From positions 1 to 64,000 of the forward strand of contig JADJOG010000008.1 in assembly GCA_016713865.1 (NCBI GenBank): 64,000 nt of DNA, read 5' to 3'. The translations under genes and the position numbers were made by a program. A model generated the notes under the pieces. It was not told the origin of the DNA. It was given only the letters and a program-made list of their open reading frames with translations, and ran no database searches. Numbering within the stretch: position 1 is the stretch's first letter; every line of letters starts with the position of its first letter. Shown in pieces: positions 50,852 to 59,185 of the stretch. The DNA comes from Flavobacteriales bacterium (GTDB lineage: Bacteria; Bacteroidota; Bacteroidia; Flavobacteriales_F; PHOS-HE28).

Positions 50852-51310
50852 ATGCAGATGACCGAGCAACAGCACAGCGTGGAGCGGATCTTCCGCGACT
50901 ATCTGGAGCAGCACGGGCACCGCAAGACTCCCGAGCGCTTCGCGATCCTCTCGGAGGTGTATGCCCACGAGGGCCACTTCGACATCGAGCGACTCTACGG
51001 GCGCATGAAGAAGAAGAATTACCAGGTGAGCCGTGCCACGCTTTACAACACCATGGATCTGCTGATCGAGTGCGACCTGGTGCGCAAGCATCGCTTCAAC
51101 GACACGCAGTCGTGGTTCGAGCGGGCTCATGCCTACCGCCAGCACGACCATGTGATCTGCGACGTATGCGGGAACGTGGCTGAATTCTGCGACCCCCGCA
51201 TCCAGCAGATCCGCAACAACGTGTCCGAAGCATTGGGCTTCCGCGTTAGAAGCCACGCCCTGCACATCCACGGCACCTGTGCCGCCTGCCAAGCCAAACG
51301 CGAGAATTGA
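50852..51310 (+). CDS. Fur-family transcriptional regulator
   Basis: A 152-residue Fur/PerR/Zur-type metalloregulator. The winged-helix part has RIFRDYLEQHGHRKTPERFA and YQVSRATLYNTMDLLIECDL, the recognition helix. The dimer domain has HAYRQHDHVICDVCGNV and CAAC. The structural zinc cysteines are about C103, C106, C143 and C146. The sensed metal or peroxide cannot be decided. It is the first gene of a tight operon; its TGA overlaps the ATG of the STAS gene (TGATG). Its message appears nearly leaderless. No Fur-box-like palindrome is visible near its own start. Confidence 0.92.
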   Translation: MQMTEQQHSVERIFRDYLEQHGHRKTPERFAILSEVYAHEGHFDIERLYGRMKKKNYQVSRATLYNTMDLLIECDLVRKHRFNDTQSWFERAHAYRQHDHVICDVCGNVAEFCDPRIQQIRNNVSEALGFRVRSHALHIHGTCAACQAKREN

Positions 51311-51675
51311 TGACCACCACCGAACGCCCTCCATTCGACCTGGAACTCTCCGAGAACCAGGGCATCCGGATCTTCCACCTCAAAGGCCGCCTCATGGACC
51401 AGCATCAGGCTGATCGCCTCATGGCGGCTTTCGACACCGAGGTGGATGCGGGCCATACAAGCGTGGTGCTCGATATGGGCGAACTCTTGTACATGAACAG
51501 CACCGGGCTCAACATCCTGATCAGCGTGCTCACCCGCACGCGCAATGCCGGCGGTGATACGCTGATCGCTCGCGTAAGCACAAGCGTTCGCCAGCTGTTC
51601 GTTGTCACCAAGCTCGATTCGGTCTTCATCCTCACCGATACCGTGGATGAGGCCGTGGCGAAAATCAAGGCCTGA
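51310..51675 (+). CDS. STAS-domain anti-sigma-factor antagonist-like protein
   Basis: A 121-residue single STAS domain. It has ENQGIRIFHLKGRLMDQHQA at the start and the phosphoacceptor loop DMGELLYMNSTGLNILI, where about S64 corresponds to the serine phosphorylated in SpoIIAA/RsbV. It probably switches a partner through serine phosphorylation. No HATPase anti-sigma kinase, PP2C phosphatase or sigma factor is in the window. Start ATG at 51310 overlaps the fur stop; purA follows after two bases. Confidence 0.88.
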   Translation: MTTTERPPFDLELSENQGIRIFHLKGRLMDQHQADRLMAAFDTEVDAGHTSVVLDMGELLYMNSTGLNILISVLTRTRNAGGDTLIARVSTSVRQLFVVTKLDSVFILTDTVDEAVAKIKA

Positions 51676-51677
51676 CC

Positions 51678-52955
51678 GTGAGCAGCGCACGCATGGATGT
51701 GCTCCTCGGTGCCCAGTGGGGCGACGAGGGCAAGGGCAAGGTCGTTGATGTGATAGCGCCCGATTACGATGTGATCGCACGCTTCCAGGGCGGACCCAAT
51801 GCAGGGCACACGTTGATCTTCGAGGGCACCAAGCATGTGCTGCACACCATACCCAGCGGCGTGTTCCGCGAGGGTACGGTGAACCTCGTTGGCAATGGCG
51901 TTGTAGTGGACCCGGTGATCTTCCTGCGTGAAGTACGTTCGCTCGAAGCGGCCGGCGTCAACATCCGCGCAGCCCTGCTGCTTTCGAGGCGCGCGCACTT
52001 GATCCTGCCCACGCACCGCGCGCTCGATGCCGCCAGCGAGGCCGAAAAAGGCAAGCAGCGCATCGGCAGCACGCTCAAGGGCATCGGCCCGACCTACATG
52101 GACAAGACAGGCCGCAATGGCATGCGCTTGAGCGATCTCTTCCAGCCCGATTTCGCAGAGCGCTACGCGAGCCTTGTGCGCAAGCACGAGCGACTGCTCT
52201 CGCAATTCGGGCACGAAGGCAGCGTGAAGGAGACCGAAGCCGAATGGCTCGACGCGATCGAGCAGCTGCGTTCCTTCAGCACCGTTGATTGCGAGCATTA
52301 CCTCGACGCCGCGCTGCGGTCAGGCAAGCGCGTGCTGGCCGAAGGCGCGCAAGGCACCTTGCTCGACATCGACTTCGGCACCTACCCGTACGTGACCAGC
52401 AGCAGCACGATCAGCGCTGGCGCCTGCACCGGACTCGGTGTGGCACCCAACCGCATCGGCACCATCACCGGCATCTTCAAGGCCTATTGCACCCGCGTGG
52501 GCAGCGGCCCCTTCCCCACCGAATTGAACGATGCCGTTGGCGAACGCATGCGTACTGCCGGCCATGAGTTCGGCAGCACCACTGGCCGCCCACGCCGCTG
52601 TGGCTGGCTCGATCTGCCTGCCTTGCGCTTCGCAGTGATGGTCAATGGCATCAGCGAATTGGCCATGATGAAGGCCGATGTGCTCTGCGGATTCGATACC
52701 GTGCGCATCTGCACGCACTACAAGGTGAACGGACAGCTCACCGACCGCATGCCGTACGATGTCACGAATGGCATCGAACCGGTTTATGAGGACATGCGCG
52801 GCTGGGATGCCGCGAGCGTTGCGCAAGGCGTGCCCAGCGAACTTGAGACATACATCAGCCGGATCGAAGAGGCGGTGGGCGTACCAATCACTTTGGTTTC
52901 GCTAGGCCCCGACCGCAAGGAGACGATCCACCGCAAGGCGGAGCGAGTGGCCTGA
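51678..52955 (+). CDS. purA: Adenylosuccinate synthase
   Basis: Makes adenylosuccinate from IMP, aspartate and GTP, the first committed step to AMP. Its 425 residues are full length. The GTP-binding LLGAQWGDEGKGKVVD at the N-terminus, PNAGHT, TLKGIGPTYMDKTGRNG, VLAEGAQGTLLDIDFG and the C-terminal GPDRKETI are all present. The start is GTG at 51678 or ATG at 51693; the earlier one is kept because it sits two bases after the STAS stop. It is intact and in the fur-STAS operon. Confidence 0.96.
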   Translation: MSSARMDVLLGAQWGDEGKGKVVDVIAPDYDVIARFQGGPNAGHTLIFEGTKHVLHTIPSGVFREGTVNLVGNGVVVDPVIFLREVRSLEAAGVNIRAALLLSRRAHLILPTHRALDAASEAEKGKQRIGSTLKGIGPTYMDKTGRNGMRLSDLFQPDFAERYASLVRKHERLLSQFGHEGSVKETEAEWLDAIEQLRSFSTVDCEHYLDAALRSGKRVLAEGAQGTLLDIDFGTYPYVTSSSTISAGACTGLGVAPNRIGTITGIFKAYCTRVGSGPFPTELNDAVGERMRTAGHEFGSTTGRPRRCGWLDLPALRFAVMVNGISELAMMKADVLCGFDTVRICTHYKVNGQLTDRMPYDVTNGIEPVYEDMRGWDAASVAQGVPSELETYISRIEEAVGVPITLVSLGPDRKETIHRKAERVA

Positions 52956-52960
52956 TCGCC

Positions 52961-54344
52961 ATGGCGCCGTCGAAGAAGCGCCCCGCAAATCCTCGCAGCG
53001 CGGAGCTGCCTGCAGGTTTCCGTGAGCGCATGGCGCAACGCTTCGGTGCGGAAACCTCGGACCTGCTCGAATCGCTGCGCGCTGAAGCGCCCATCAGCAT
53101 ACGGTTGAATCCACTGAAGTCCGCAGCCATCAACGCGGAACATGTTCCGTGGTGCGCCCAAGGACGTTACCTGGAGCAACGGCCTGCCTTCACGCTTGAT
53201 CCGCTGTTGCATGCCGGAGCCTACTACGTGCAGGAGGCATCATCAATGCTTCTCGAACAAGCGTTGAAAGCGTGCGGCGCGCTAACGACTGATGTGCTCG
53301 CGCTCGATCTCTGCGCGGCGCCCGGTGGCAAGAGCACGCACCTGCTCTCGCTGCTCACTGAGGGATCGCTGCTCGTGGCTAATGAGCCGGTTGCCGCACG
53401 TCGCGCCGTGCTCGCGGAGAACCTGTGGAAGCATGGCGCCACTAAAGCCATTGTAACCGGAAGCGATCCCAGCGACCTGAGCTCCATGCCAGAGACCTTT
53501 GACCTGATACTGGTTGACGCGCCTTGCTCGGGCGAGGGCTTGTTCCGAAGAGATGCCTTCGCGCGTGAGCAATGGTCGCCGCGATTGGTGCAGCAATGCG
53601 CCACGCTCCAGAGCAGGATACTCGATCATGCCTGGAACGCACTGGCCCCCGGCGGCTACCTGATCTATAGCACTTGCACATGGGAATTGGAAGAGGATGA
53701 AGCGCAGGCCGCTCGACTGATTGCCATGGGCGCCGAGGCCATCGACCTTGATCCGCCACCAGACTGGGGACTGCTGCGCGTTGAGCACGCAGGAGCCATC
53801 GGCTATCTCTGCTTGCCGCATCGCGTGCGCGGCGAAGGCTTCTTCATGAGCGTTGTGCGCAAGCCGGGAGAAACCCTGGCCCGAGCCAGCAAAGCGCACC
53901 GCTGCCTCGGGGGAACGCTTGCCATGGATTAAGGCTGATCAGGCGTTCGTGATTCACGAGTCAGCCGGTCTGCTTTACGCGCAGCCTGCTCGATGGAGCG
54001 AAGCCATCAATCGCATCGGGCTTCGCATGGCTCATCCGGGCGTTCCCGTAGCCGAGCGAAAGGGGAACGAATGGCAACCGCATCCGGCCGTTGCGCTTTC
54101 CACTGCTATTGATGCACAGGCCTGCGCGATCATCGATGCCGACCACGAAACGGCCCTCCACTACTTGCGCGGCAATGCGCTACCGGCACAAAGCGCGCAT
54201 GGAACAGCACTGGTAATGCATCAAGGTTTAGGGATTGGCTGGGTGCAGGGTGCTGGTAACCGCTGGAACAATCGATGGCCAGCACCGTGGCGCGTGCGTC
54301 AAGCGACTTCTCCGCTGCCACCTGTACCTTGGTCGATGCCATAG
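52961..54344 (+). CDS. RsmF/NOL1-NOP2-type rRNA m5C methyltransferase, frameshifted
   Basis: About 460 residues. The Rossmann methyltransferase has motif I ALDLCAAPGGKSTHLLSLL, motif IV VDAPCSGEGLFRRD with the releasing cysteine, and motif VI IYSTCTWELEEDE with the catalytic cysteine. The frame breaks near 53905; the next frame continues ASGERLPWIKADQAFVIHES and GLGIGWVQGAGNRWNNRWPA, the C-terminal RNA-binding domain that marks the RsmF-type group. It runs to 54344. It starts five bases after purA and is followed four bases later by the TonB-like gene, so it is part of the same operon. The target base is probably in 16S rRNA. Confidence 0.87.
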
Positions 54345-54348
54345 TGCC

Positions 54349-55080
54349 ATGCTGAACGGATTCCTCGATTGGTTCGAAGAGCACAAGACGGGCGTGATAG
54401 GCACGCTCACGCTGCACACGCTTGTGCTGTTCGTATGCACCATGCTTTACATGCGTGCGACACCCCGTGAGGATGAAGTGAGCGATATGCGGATCGAAGT
54501 GATCTCCGAGCCCGAAGCAGAGCAACTGGTGCAGAAGATCCTCGATGAGGATGCCGGGATCACGGAGAAGGTCACGAACCTCACCAGCAATGTGACCGCC
54601 GATGCGCGCCCCGTTTTCAATGCGCAGCGCTTGGCTGAGCGCGTGGAACAAGAGGTGCGCGATCTTGAGCAGAGCGAGCGCGAGCGGCTCGAGCAAGAAC
54701 GCATCGATCGCGGCGAGAAGGTGGAAATGCCCGAGCTCGACCCCAGTAAGTGGGACAAGGAGCAATACATGGACAAGGCCGTGCAACCCGTGAAGATTGA
54801 AGGCGCTACCACGGTGTGGTACGACCTGAAGGATCGCGTGCGCGGCAGCGGGGCGCCAGCCTACCTGTGCAAGGACCGCGGTCGTGTAGCGATACGTGTG
54901 GTGGTGGAGCGCGATGGCTCAGTGCGCAAAGCCGATCTCGACCAGTCGCAGAGCGTGAATGTGGATGATTGCATGCTGGAGCAAGCGCTCACCTCCGCGA
55001 AACGCACGCGCTTCAACCCGAGCAGTTCCGCGCCCGATCCGCAGACCGGCACCGTGTACTTCCTATTCATGCCGCAGTAG
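54349..55080 (+). CDS. TonB-family energy transducer-like protein
   Basis: A 243-residue protein anchored by one N-terminal helix (TGVIGTLTLHTLVLFVCTML). A charged middle, with Glu/Arg-rich coiled coil (LEQSERERLEQERIDRGEKV), leads to a C-terminal TonB-like domain (RVAIRVVVERDGSVRKADLD, ARFNP-like end KRTRFNPSSSAPDPQTG and FLFMPQ). It couples inner-membrane energy to outer-membrane receptors, or acts as a TonB-like structural protein. No exbB/exbD is adjacent. I use the ATG at 54349 rather than the open-frame start at 54235, which lies inside the upstream gene. A terminator follows. Confidence 0.78.
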   Translation: MLNGFLDWFEEHKTGVIGTLTLHTLVLFVCTMLYMRATPREDEVSDMRIEVISEPEAEQLVQKILDEDAGITEKVTNLTSNVTADARPVFNAQRLAERVEQEVRDLEQSERERLEQERIDRGEKVEMPELDPSKWDKEQYMDKAVQPVKIEGATTVWYDLKDRVRGSGAPAYLCKDRGRVAIRVVVERDGSVRKADLDQSQSVNVDDCMLEQALTSAKRTRFNPSSSAPDPQTGTVYFLFMPQ

Positions 55081-55092
55081 CTCCCGGAAACA

Positions 55093-55120
55093 GAAGAGCC
55101 GGACTTGCGCCCGGCTCTTC
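55093..55120. terminator. Bidirectional terminator between convergent genes
   Basis: A perfect 10-bp stem (GAAGAGCCGG / CCGGCTCTTC) with an 8-base loop, between the TonB-like gene and the TPR gene on the opposite strand. There is no strong T tract on either side. Confidence 0.75.
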
Positions 55121-55138
55121 GCTCGAATTGCGTTCAGC

Positions 55139-56311
55139 TTATTGCAGCTTGGCGAGCTTCGCCTTCATCTCGTCGTACTTGGCGGTGTTGCCGGCACGCG
55201 GATACAGCTTCACCAGCTGCTGTATCGTCATCGCATCGGTCTCGTTGATCGCGTGCGCCTGCTCGAAGAACGGCAGCGCCTGCATGATCAGCTCATCAGC
55301 CACTTTCTTGCACTTGAGGTACTCGGTGTCGTTCTTGATCGCATTGCAGCGCTCGATCTCACCGGCAGCGCGGTTGTTGTAAAGCACCCCGATGTTGTAG
55401 AAGGCATCGAAGAAGCGTCCATCGGCGGCGATGGCCTTCTTGTAAGCATCCTCAGCCTTGGCGCTGCGCTCCTTCACCTGCGCGGCATCCTTCGTCTCGC
55501 CCGCCATCTTATCGTACAGGTTCCCGAGACCGAACCACAGATTCGGATTCCCCGGATCCGCGGCGATCGCCTCCTTCAGGCTCGCTTCCGCCTCCTCGCT
55601 GCGGTTGGCTTGTATGAGCAGATCGGTGAGCTGGAGCCGTAGATCCTTGTTGCTTGGGAAGCGCTGAAGGCCCTCCTTCGCTGCCGTTATCGCCGCATCC
55701 TTGTTCCCTTGCTTTTCCTCCAGGCTCGTGATGAACACGTACACCTTCCCATCATTGTAGCCTGCGGAGATCGCCTCACGATAGGCCTTCACAGCGTTGG
55801 GCAGATCGCCAGCGGCATCGTACGCAAGCGCTTTGTTGAAGATGGCATTGGTATCGACCTGGCCGAATTTGGCCGCGATGCGCTGCGACATTTCATACCG
55901 CGTAACGGCCTTGCTGAAATCCTTTGCGATGTATGCGTCGTTGCCGCCATTGAGAGCCGCCACCTGCAACGCGCCCAAGAAGGACGTGTTCTCGGTCTTG
56001 TAGGAACCCTTGGTATCGAGCTCAACGGCCTTCAGGTAGCTATCGACCGACTTCTCGAGCGCATCAGGGAACTTGGCCTGCAATGCTGCATCATCGCGCA
56101 AGGCGATCAAGCGATAGATGTTACCACGATAGCGCCAGGTCTTCTCTTGCGCACCGGTCTTGGCATCTTGCGTAGCAGGCTCGATGAACTCGGCTGCCTT
56201 CTCAAGCTTGCCATCCTGCATGTAGTTGTACGCGTTGATCACATTGACATTCTGTGCGCTGAGGCTGAGGCCCAATGCGAGGCCGGTTGCGCTAAGGATC
56301 AATTGCTTCAT
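55139..56311 (-). CDS. Exported TPR-repeat protein
   Basis: A 390-residue intact protein. The signal peptide MKQLILSATGLALGLSLSAQ is followed by at least six TPR-like units: GKLEKAAEFIEPATQDAKTG, AGDLPNAVKAYREAISAGYN, RSEEAEASLKEAIAADPGNP, and so on, ending KLYPRAGNTAKYDEMKAKLA. It is probably a periplasmic scaffold. It follows gyrA on the same strand by 23 bases once the gyrA end is corrected. The partner is unknown; similar proteins are common in Bacteroidota. Confidence 0.85.
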   Translation of the reverse strand: MKQLILSATGLALGLSLSAQNVNVINAYNYMQDGKLEKAAEFIEPATQDAKTGAQEKTWRYRGNIYRLIALRDDAALQAKFPDALEKSVDSYLKAVELDTKGSYKTENTSFLGALQVAALNGGNDAYIAKDFSKAVTRYEMSQRIAAKFGQVDTNAIFNKALAYDAAGDLPNAVKAYREAISAGYNDGKVYVFITSLEEKQGNKDAAITAAKEGLQRFPSNKDLRLQLTDLLIQANRSEEAEASLKEAIAADPGNPNLWFGLGNLYDKMAGETKDAAQVKERSAKAEDAYKKAIAADGRFFDAFYNIGVLYNNRAAGEIERCNAIKNDTEYLKCKKVADELIMQALPFFEQAHAINETDAMTIQQLVKLYPRAGNTAKYDEMKAKLAKLQ

Positions 56312-56334
56312 CGGTCGTTGTCGTTTGCTTCGGT

Positions 56335-58937
56335 TCAGGCTTGGTCGTCGCCGCTGGCAACTTCGGTGCCATCGGTATCGGTCGTGTTGTCGGGTTGATC
56401 AGGTGCTGGCGCGTCGGGTGCCGCGCTTCTTCGTCCTCCTTGAGGCCGCTATCAACCTTGGCCACCGCAGCGATCTGGTCGTTGTTGCGGAGCTCGATCA
56501 GGCGCACGCCTTGGGTAGCACGGCCCAAAACGCGCATTTCGCTCAGGTCCATTCGGATGGTGATGCCGTTCCGCGTGATGATCATCAGCTGGTCATCGGC
56601 ATGAACGTCCTTGATGGCCACGAGATTGCCGGTCTTGTCGGTGACTTGGATCGTCTTCACGCCCTTGCCGCCTCGCGAAACCATGCGGTACTCGTACTCG
56701 ATCCTGCCATCCACTTCTTCAGCAATGGCCGATCGCTTGCCATAGCCATTCTCGCTAACCACGAGCACTTGGCGCGAAGTGAGGTCGGCGCTATCCACGG
56801 CGATCATGCCGATCACCTCATTGCCTTCCGTTCCGCCTTCGAGGTTCATGCCGCGCACGCCGCTGGCATTGCGGCCCATCGGGCGAACATCGCCTTCTTC
56901 GAAGTGAACCGCGCGGCCATCCTTGCTCGCCAGGATGATGTGGCTCTTGCCGGTAGTGAGGCGCGCTTCGAGCAATTCATCGCCCTCTCGGATGCCCACA
57001 GCGATGATGCCATTGGCACGCGGTCGGCTGTAAGCCTCGAGCGTGGTTTTCTTGATGATGCCCTGCTTGGTGCAGAGCACGACGAAGTGATTGTTGATGT
57101 AGTCCTCGCTGCTGAGGTCCGTGACGTTCAGGTAGGCCACCACCTTGTCGTCTCCTTCAATCTGGACCAGGTTCTGGATCGCGCGGCCCTTGCTCTGGCG
57201 GTTGCCCTCGGGGATATCGAATACGCGCATCCAATAGCAACGTCCCTTCTGGGTGAAGACCAGCAGATAGTTGTGGTTGGTGGCCACGAAGAGGTGCTCG
57301 AGGAAATCCTCGTCGCGCGTGGTACTGCCGCGGCTACCCACGCCTCCCCTGCTCTGCGTGCGGAATTCGTTCAAGCTGGTGCGCTTGATATAGCCCAAGT
57401 GGCTGATGGTGACCACCACGGCCTCGTCGGCGATGAGGTCCTCGATGCGCACATCGCCGCTGGCGTGCATGATCTCCGTGCGCCGCTTGTCGCCATACTT
57501 TTCCTTCACCTCCAGGGTCTCCTCCTTGATGATCTTCATGCGAAGACCCTCGTCGGCGAGCACTTCCTTCAGGTAAGCGATGGTCTTCATCAGCTCGGCG
57601 TGCTCCTCTCGGATCTTGTCGCGCTCCAGGCCGGTGAGGCGCTGCAGGCGCATGTCGAGGATGGCGCGGGCCTGTATTTCGCTCAGGCCGAATTGCGACA
57701 TCAGGCCATCGCGGGCCTCATCCGGGGTCTGACTGGCGCGGATCAAGGCGATCACCGCATCGAGGTGGTCGAGCGCGATGAGCAGTCCTTCGAGGATGTG
57801 CGCGCGCTCTTCGGCCTTGCGCAGATCGAACTTGGTGCGGCGGATGATCACATCCATCCGGTGATCCACGAAGTGCTGGATCATTGGCTTCAGCGAGAGC
57901 AGCACCGGGCGGCCATGCACCAGTGCGATGTTGTTCACGCTGAAGGAGGTCTGCAGTTCGCTGTGTTTGAAGAGCTGGTTCAGAACCACGCTGGACATGG
58001 CGTCGCGCTTCACTTCGTACTCGAGGCGGATACCGTTGCGATCGCTGTAGTCGTTCACGTCGCTGATGCCCTCCACGCGCTTCTCCGTCACCAATTCGGC
58101 CACGCCCTTGTGGAGCTTGTCGGCCTTGTTCACCTGGTAAGGGATCTCGGTGCAAACGATGGTCTCGCGGCCGGTCTTCGGATCCTCCTCAACGAAAGTC
58201 TTGCCGCGCAGGATGATTCGGCCACGGCCCGTTTCGTAGGCCTCACGGATTCCCTGTGTGCCATAAATCACACCACCCGTTCGGAAGTCAGGACCCTTGA
58301 TGTGTTGCATCAGGCCCTCGGTGTCGATGTCCTTGTTATCGATGTAGGCGCAGATGCCATCGCACACCTCGCTGAGGTTATGCGGCGGCATGTTGGTGGC
58401 CATGCCCACGGCGATGCCCGCCGCGCCGTTCACCAGCAGTTGCGGAATCTTGGTGGGCATCACACTGGGCTCTTCGAGGGTATCATCGAAGTTGGGGCGC
58501 ATATCCACCGTCTCCTTATCCAGATCGGCGAGCACCTCTTCGGCGATCTTGCGCATGCGAGCCTCGGTGTAACGCATGGCCGCCGGCGGGTCACCATCGA
58601 TGCTGCCGAAGTTCCCTTGGCCATCCACCAGCGGGTAGCGCAGGCTCCAGCTCTGGGCCATGCGCACCATGGCATCATACACGCTGCCGTCGCCGTGCGG
58701 GTGGTACTTGCCCAGCACCTCGCCCACGATACGAGCGCTCTTTTTGTATGGCCGATTGCTGAGAACGCCCAAGTCCTGCATACCATAGAGTACGCGGCGA
58801 TGCACCGGCTTCAGTCCGTCGCGCACGTCGGGCAGTGCCCGGCTCACGATCACCGACATCGAATAATCGATGTAGGCGGTGCGCATCTCGTTCTCGATGT
58901 TGATCGGGATGATCTTCTCTCCTCCTTGCTCTGACAT
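56335..58937 (-). CDS. gyrA: DNA gyrase subunit A
   Basis: Introduces negative supercoils with GyrB. About 867 residues. The N-terminal breakage-reunion domain has DGLKPVHRRVLYGM, the QRDR region KYHPHGDGSVYDAMVRMAQ (about 78-96) and the catalytic Tyr123 in AAMRYTEARM. The C-terminal beta-pinwheel has RGGVGSRGSTTRDEDF, the GyrA-box region, and repeated blades. One extra base near 56433 shifts the last 30 residues; the corrected frame ends acidic (DAPAPDQPDNTTDTDGTEVA) at TGA 56335-56337, as expected of an acidic GyrA tail, rather than at 56292. The quinolone-contact position equivalent to E. coli Ser83 is glycine (G84). Confidence 0.95.
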
Positions 58938-58994
58938 GGTTCGGTGTTGGAATCGGTCCTCCGGCTCGCGCGAGGAGGGCTTTCAAAAGGCGCC

Positions 58995-59002
58995 CGAAAG
59001 TA
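58995..59002 (-). promoter_or_regulatory. Candidate -7 promoter box of gyrA
   Basis: TACTTTCG on the minus strand fits TAnnTTYG and lies 57 bases before the gyrA ATG. Confidence 0.4.
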
Positions 59003-59060
59003 TTCCGATCAATGGATGCGGCGACCCGCACTTTTCCACAACGCCACAGAAGCCTGTGAA

Positions 59061-59072
59061 TAATTGCAATTA
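59061..59072. promoter_or_regulatory. Perfect 12-bp palindrome between gyrA and clpC
   Basis: TAATTGCAATTA is a perfect AT-rich palindrome in the 248-bp region between the two divergent genes. It could be an operator for either; nothing in the sequence names the binding protein. Confidence 0.4.
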
Positions 59073-59185
59073 CTCCGATCCGGGCCACCGAAGGCCGCTC
59101 CGGTAGCTTGCCCCGCCGGGTGGGACTTACCTTGCATCCACCGTCGGAAACTGCTTCGGATCAATCAACCTTTGCTGCCATCAGC

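Noticed and set aside
56226..58934. A 902-codon plus-strand open frame opposite gyrA
   Set aside because: It is exactly antisense to a complete gyrA, lacks any recognisable domain and has the His/Ala/Asp bias of an antisense shadow in GC-rich DNA.
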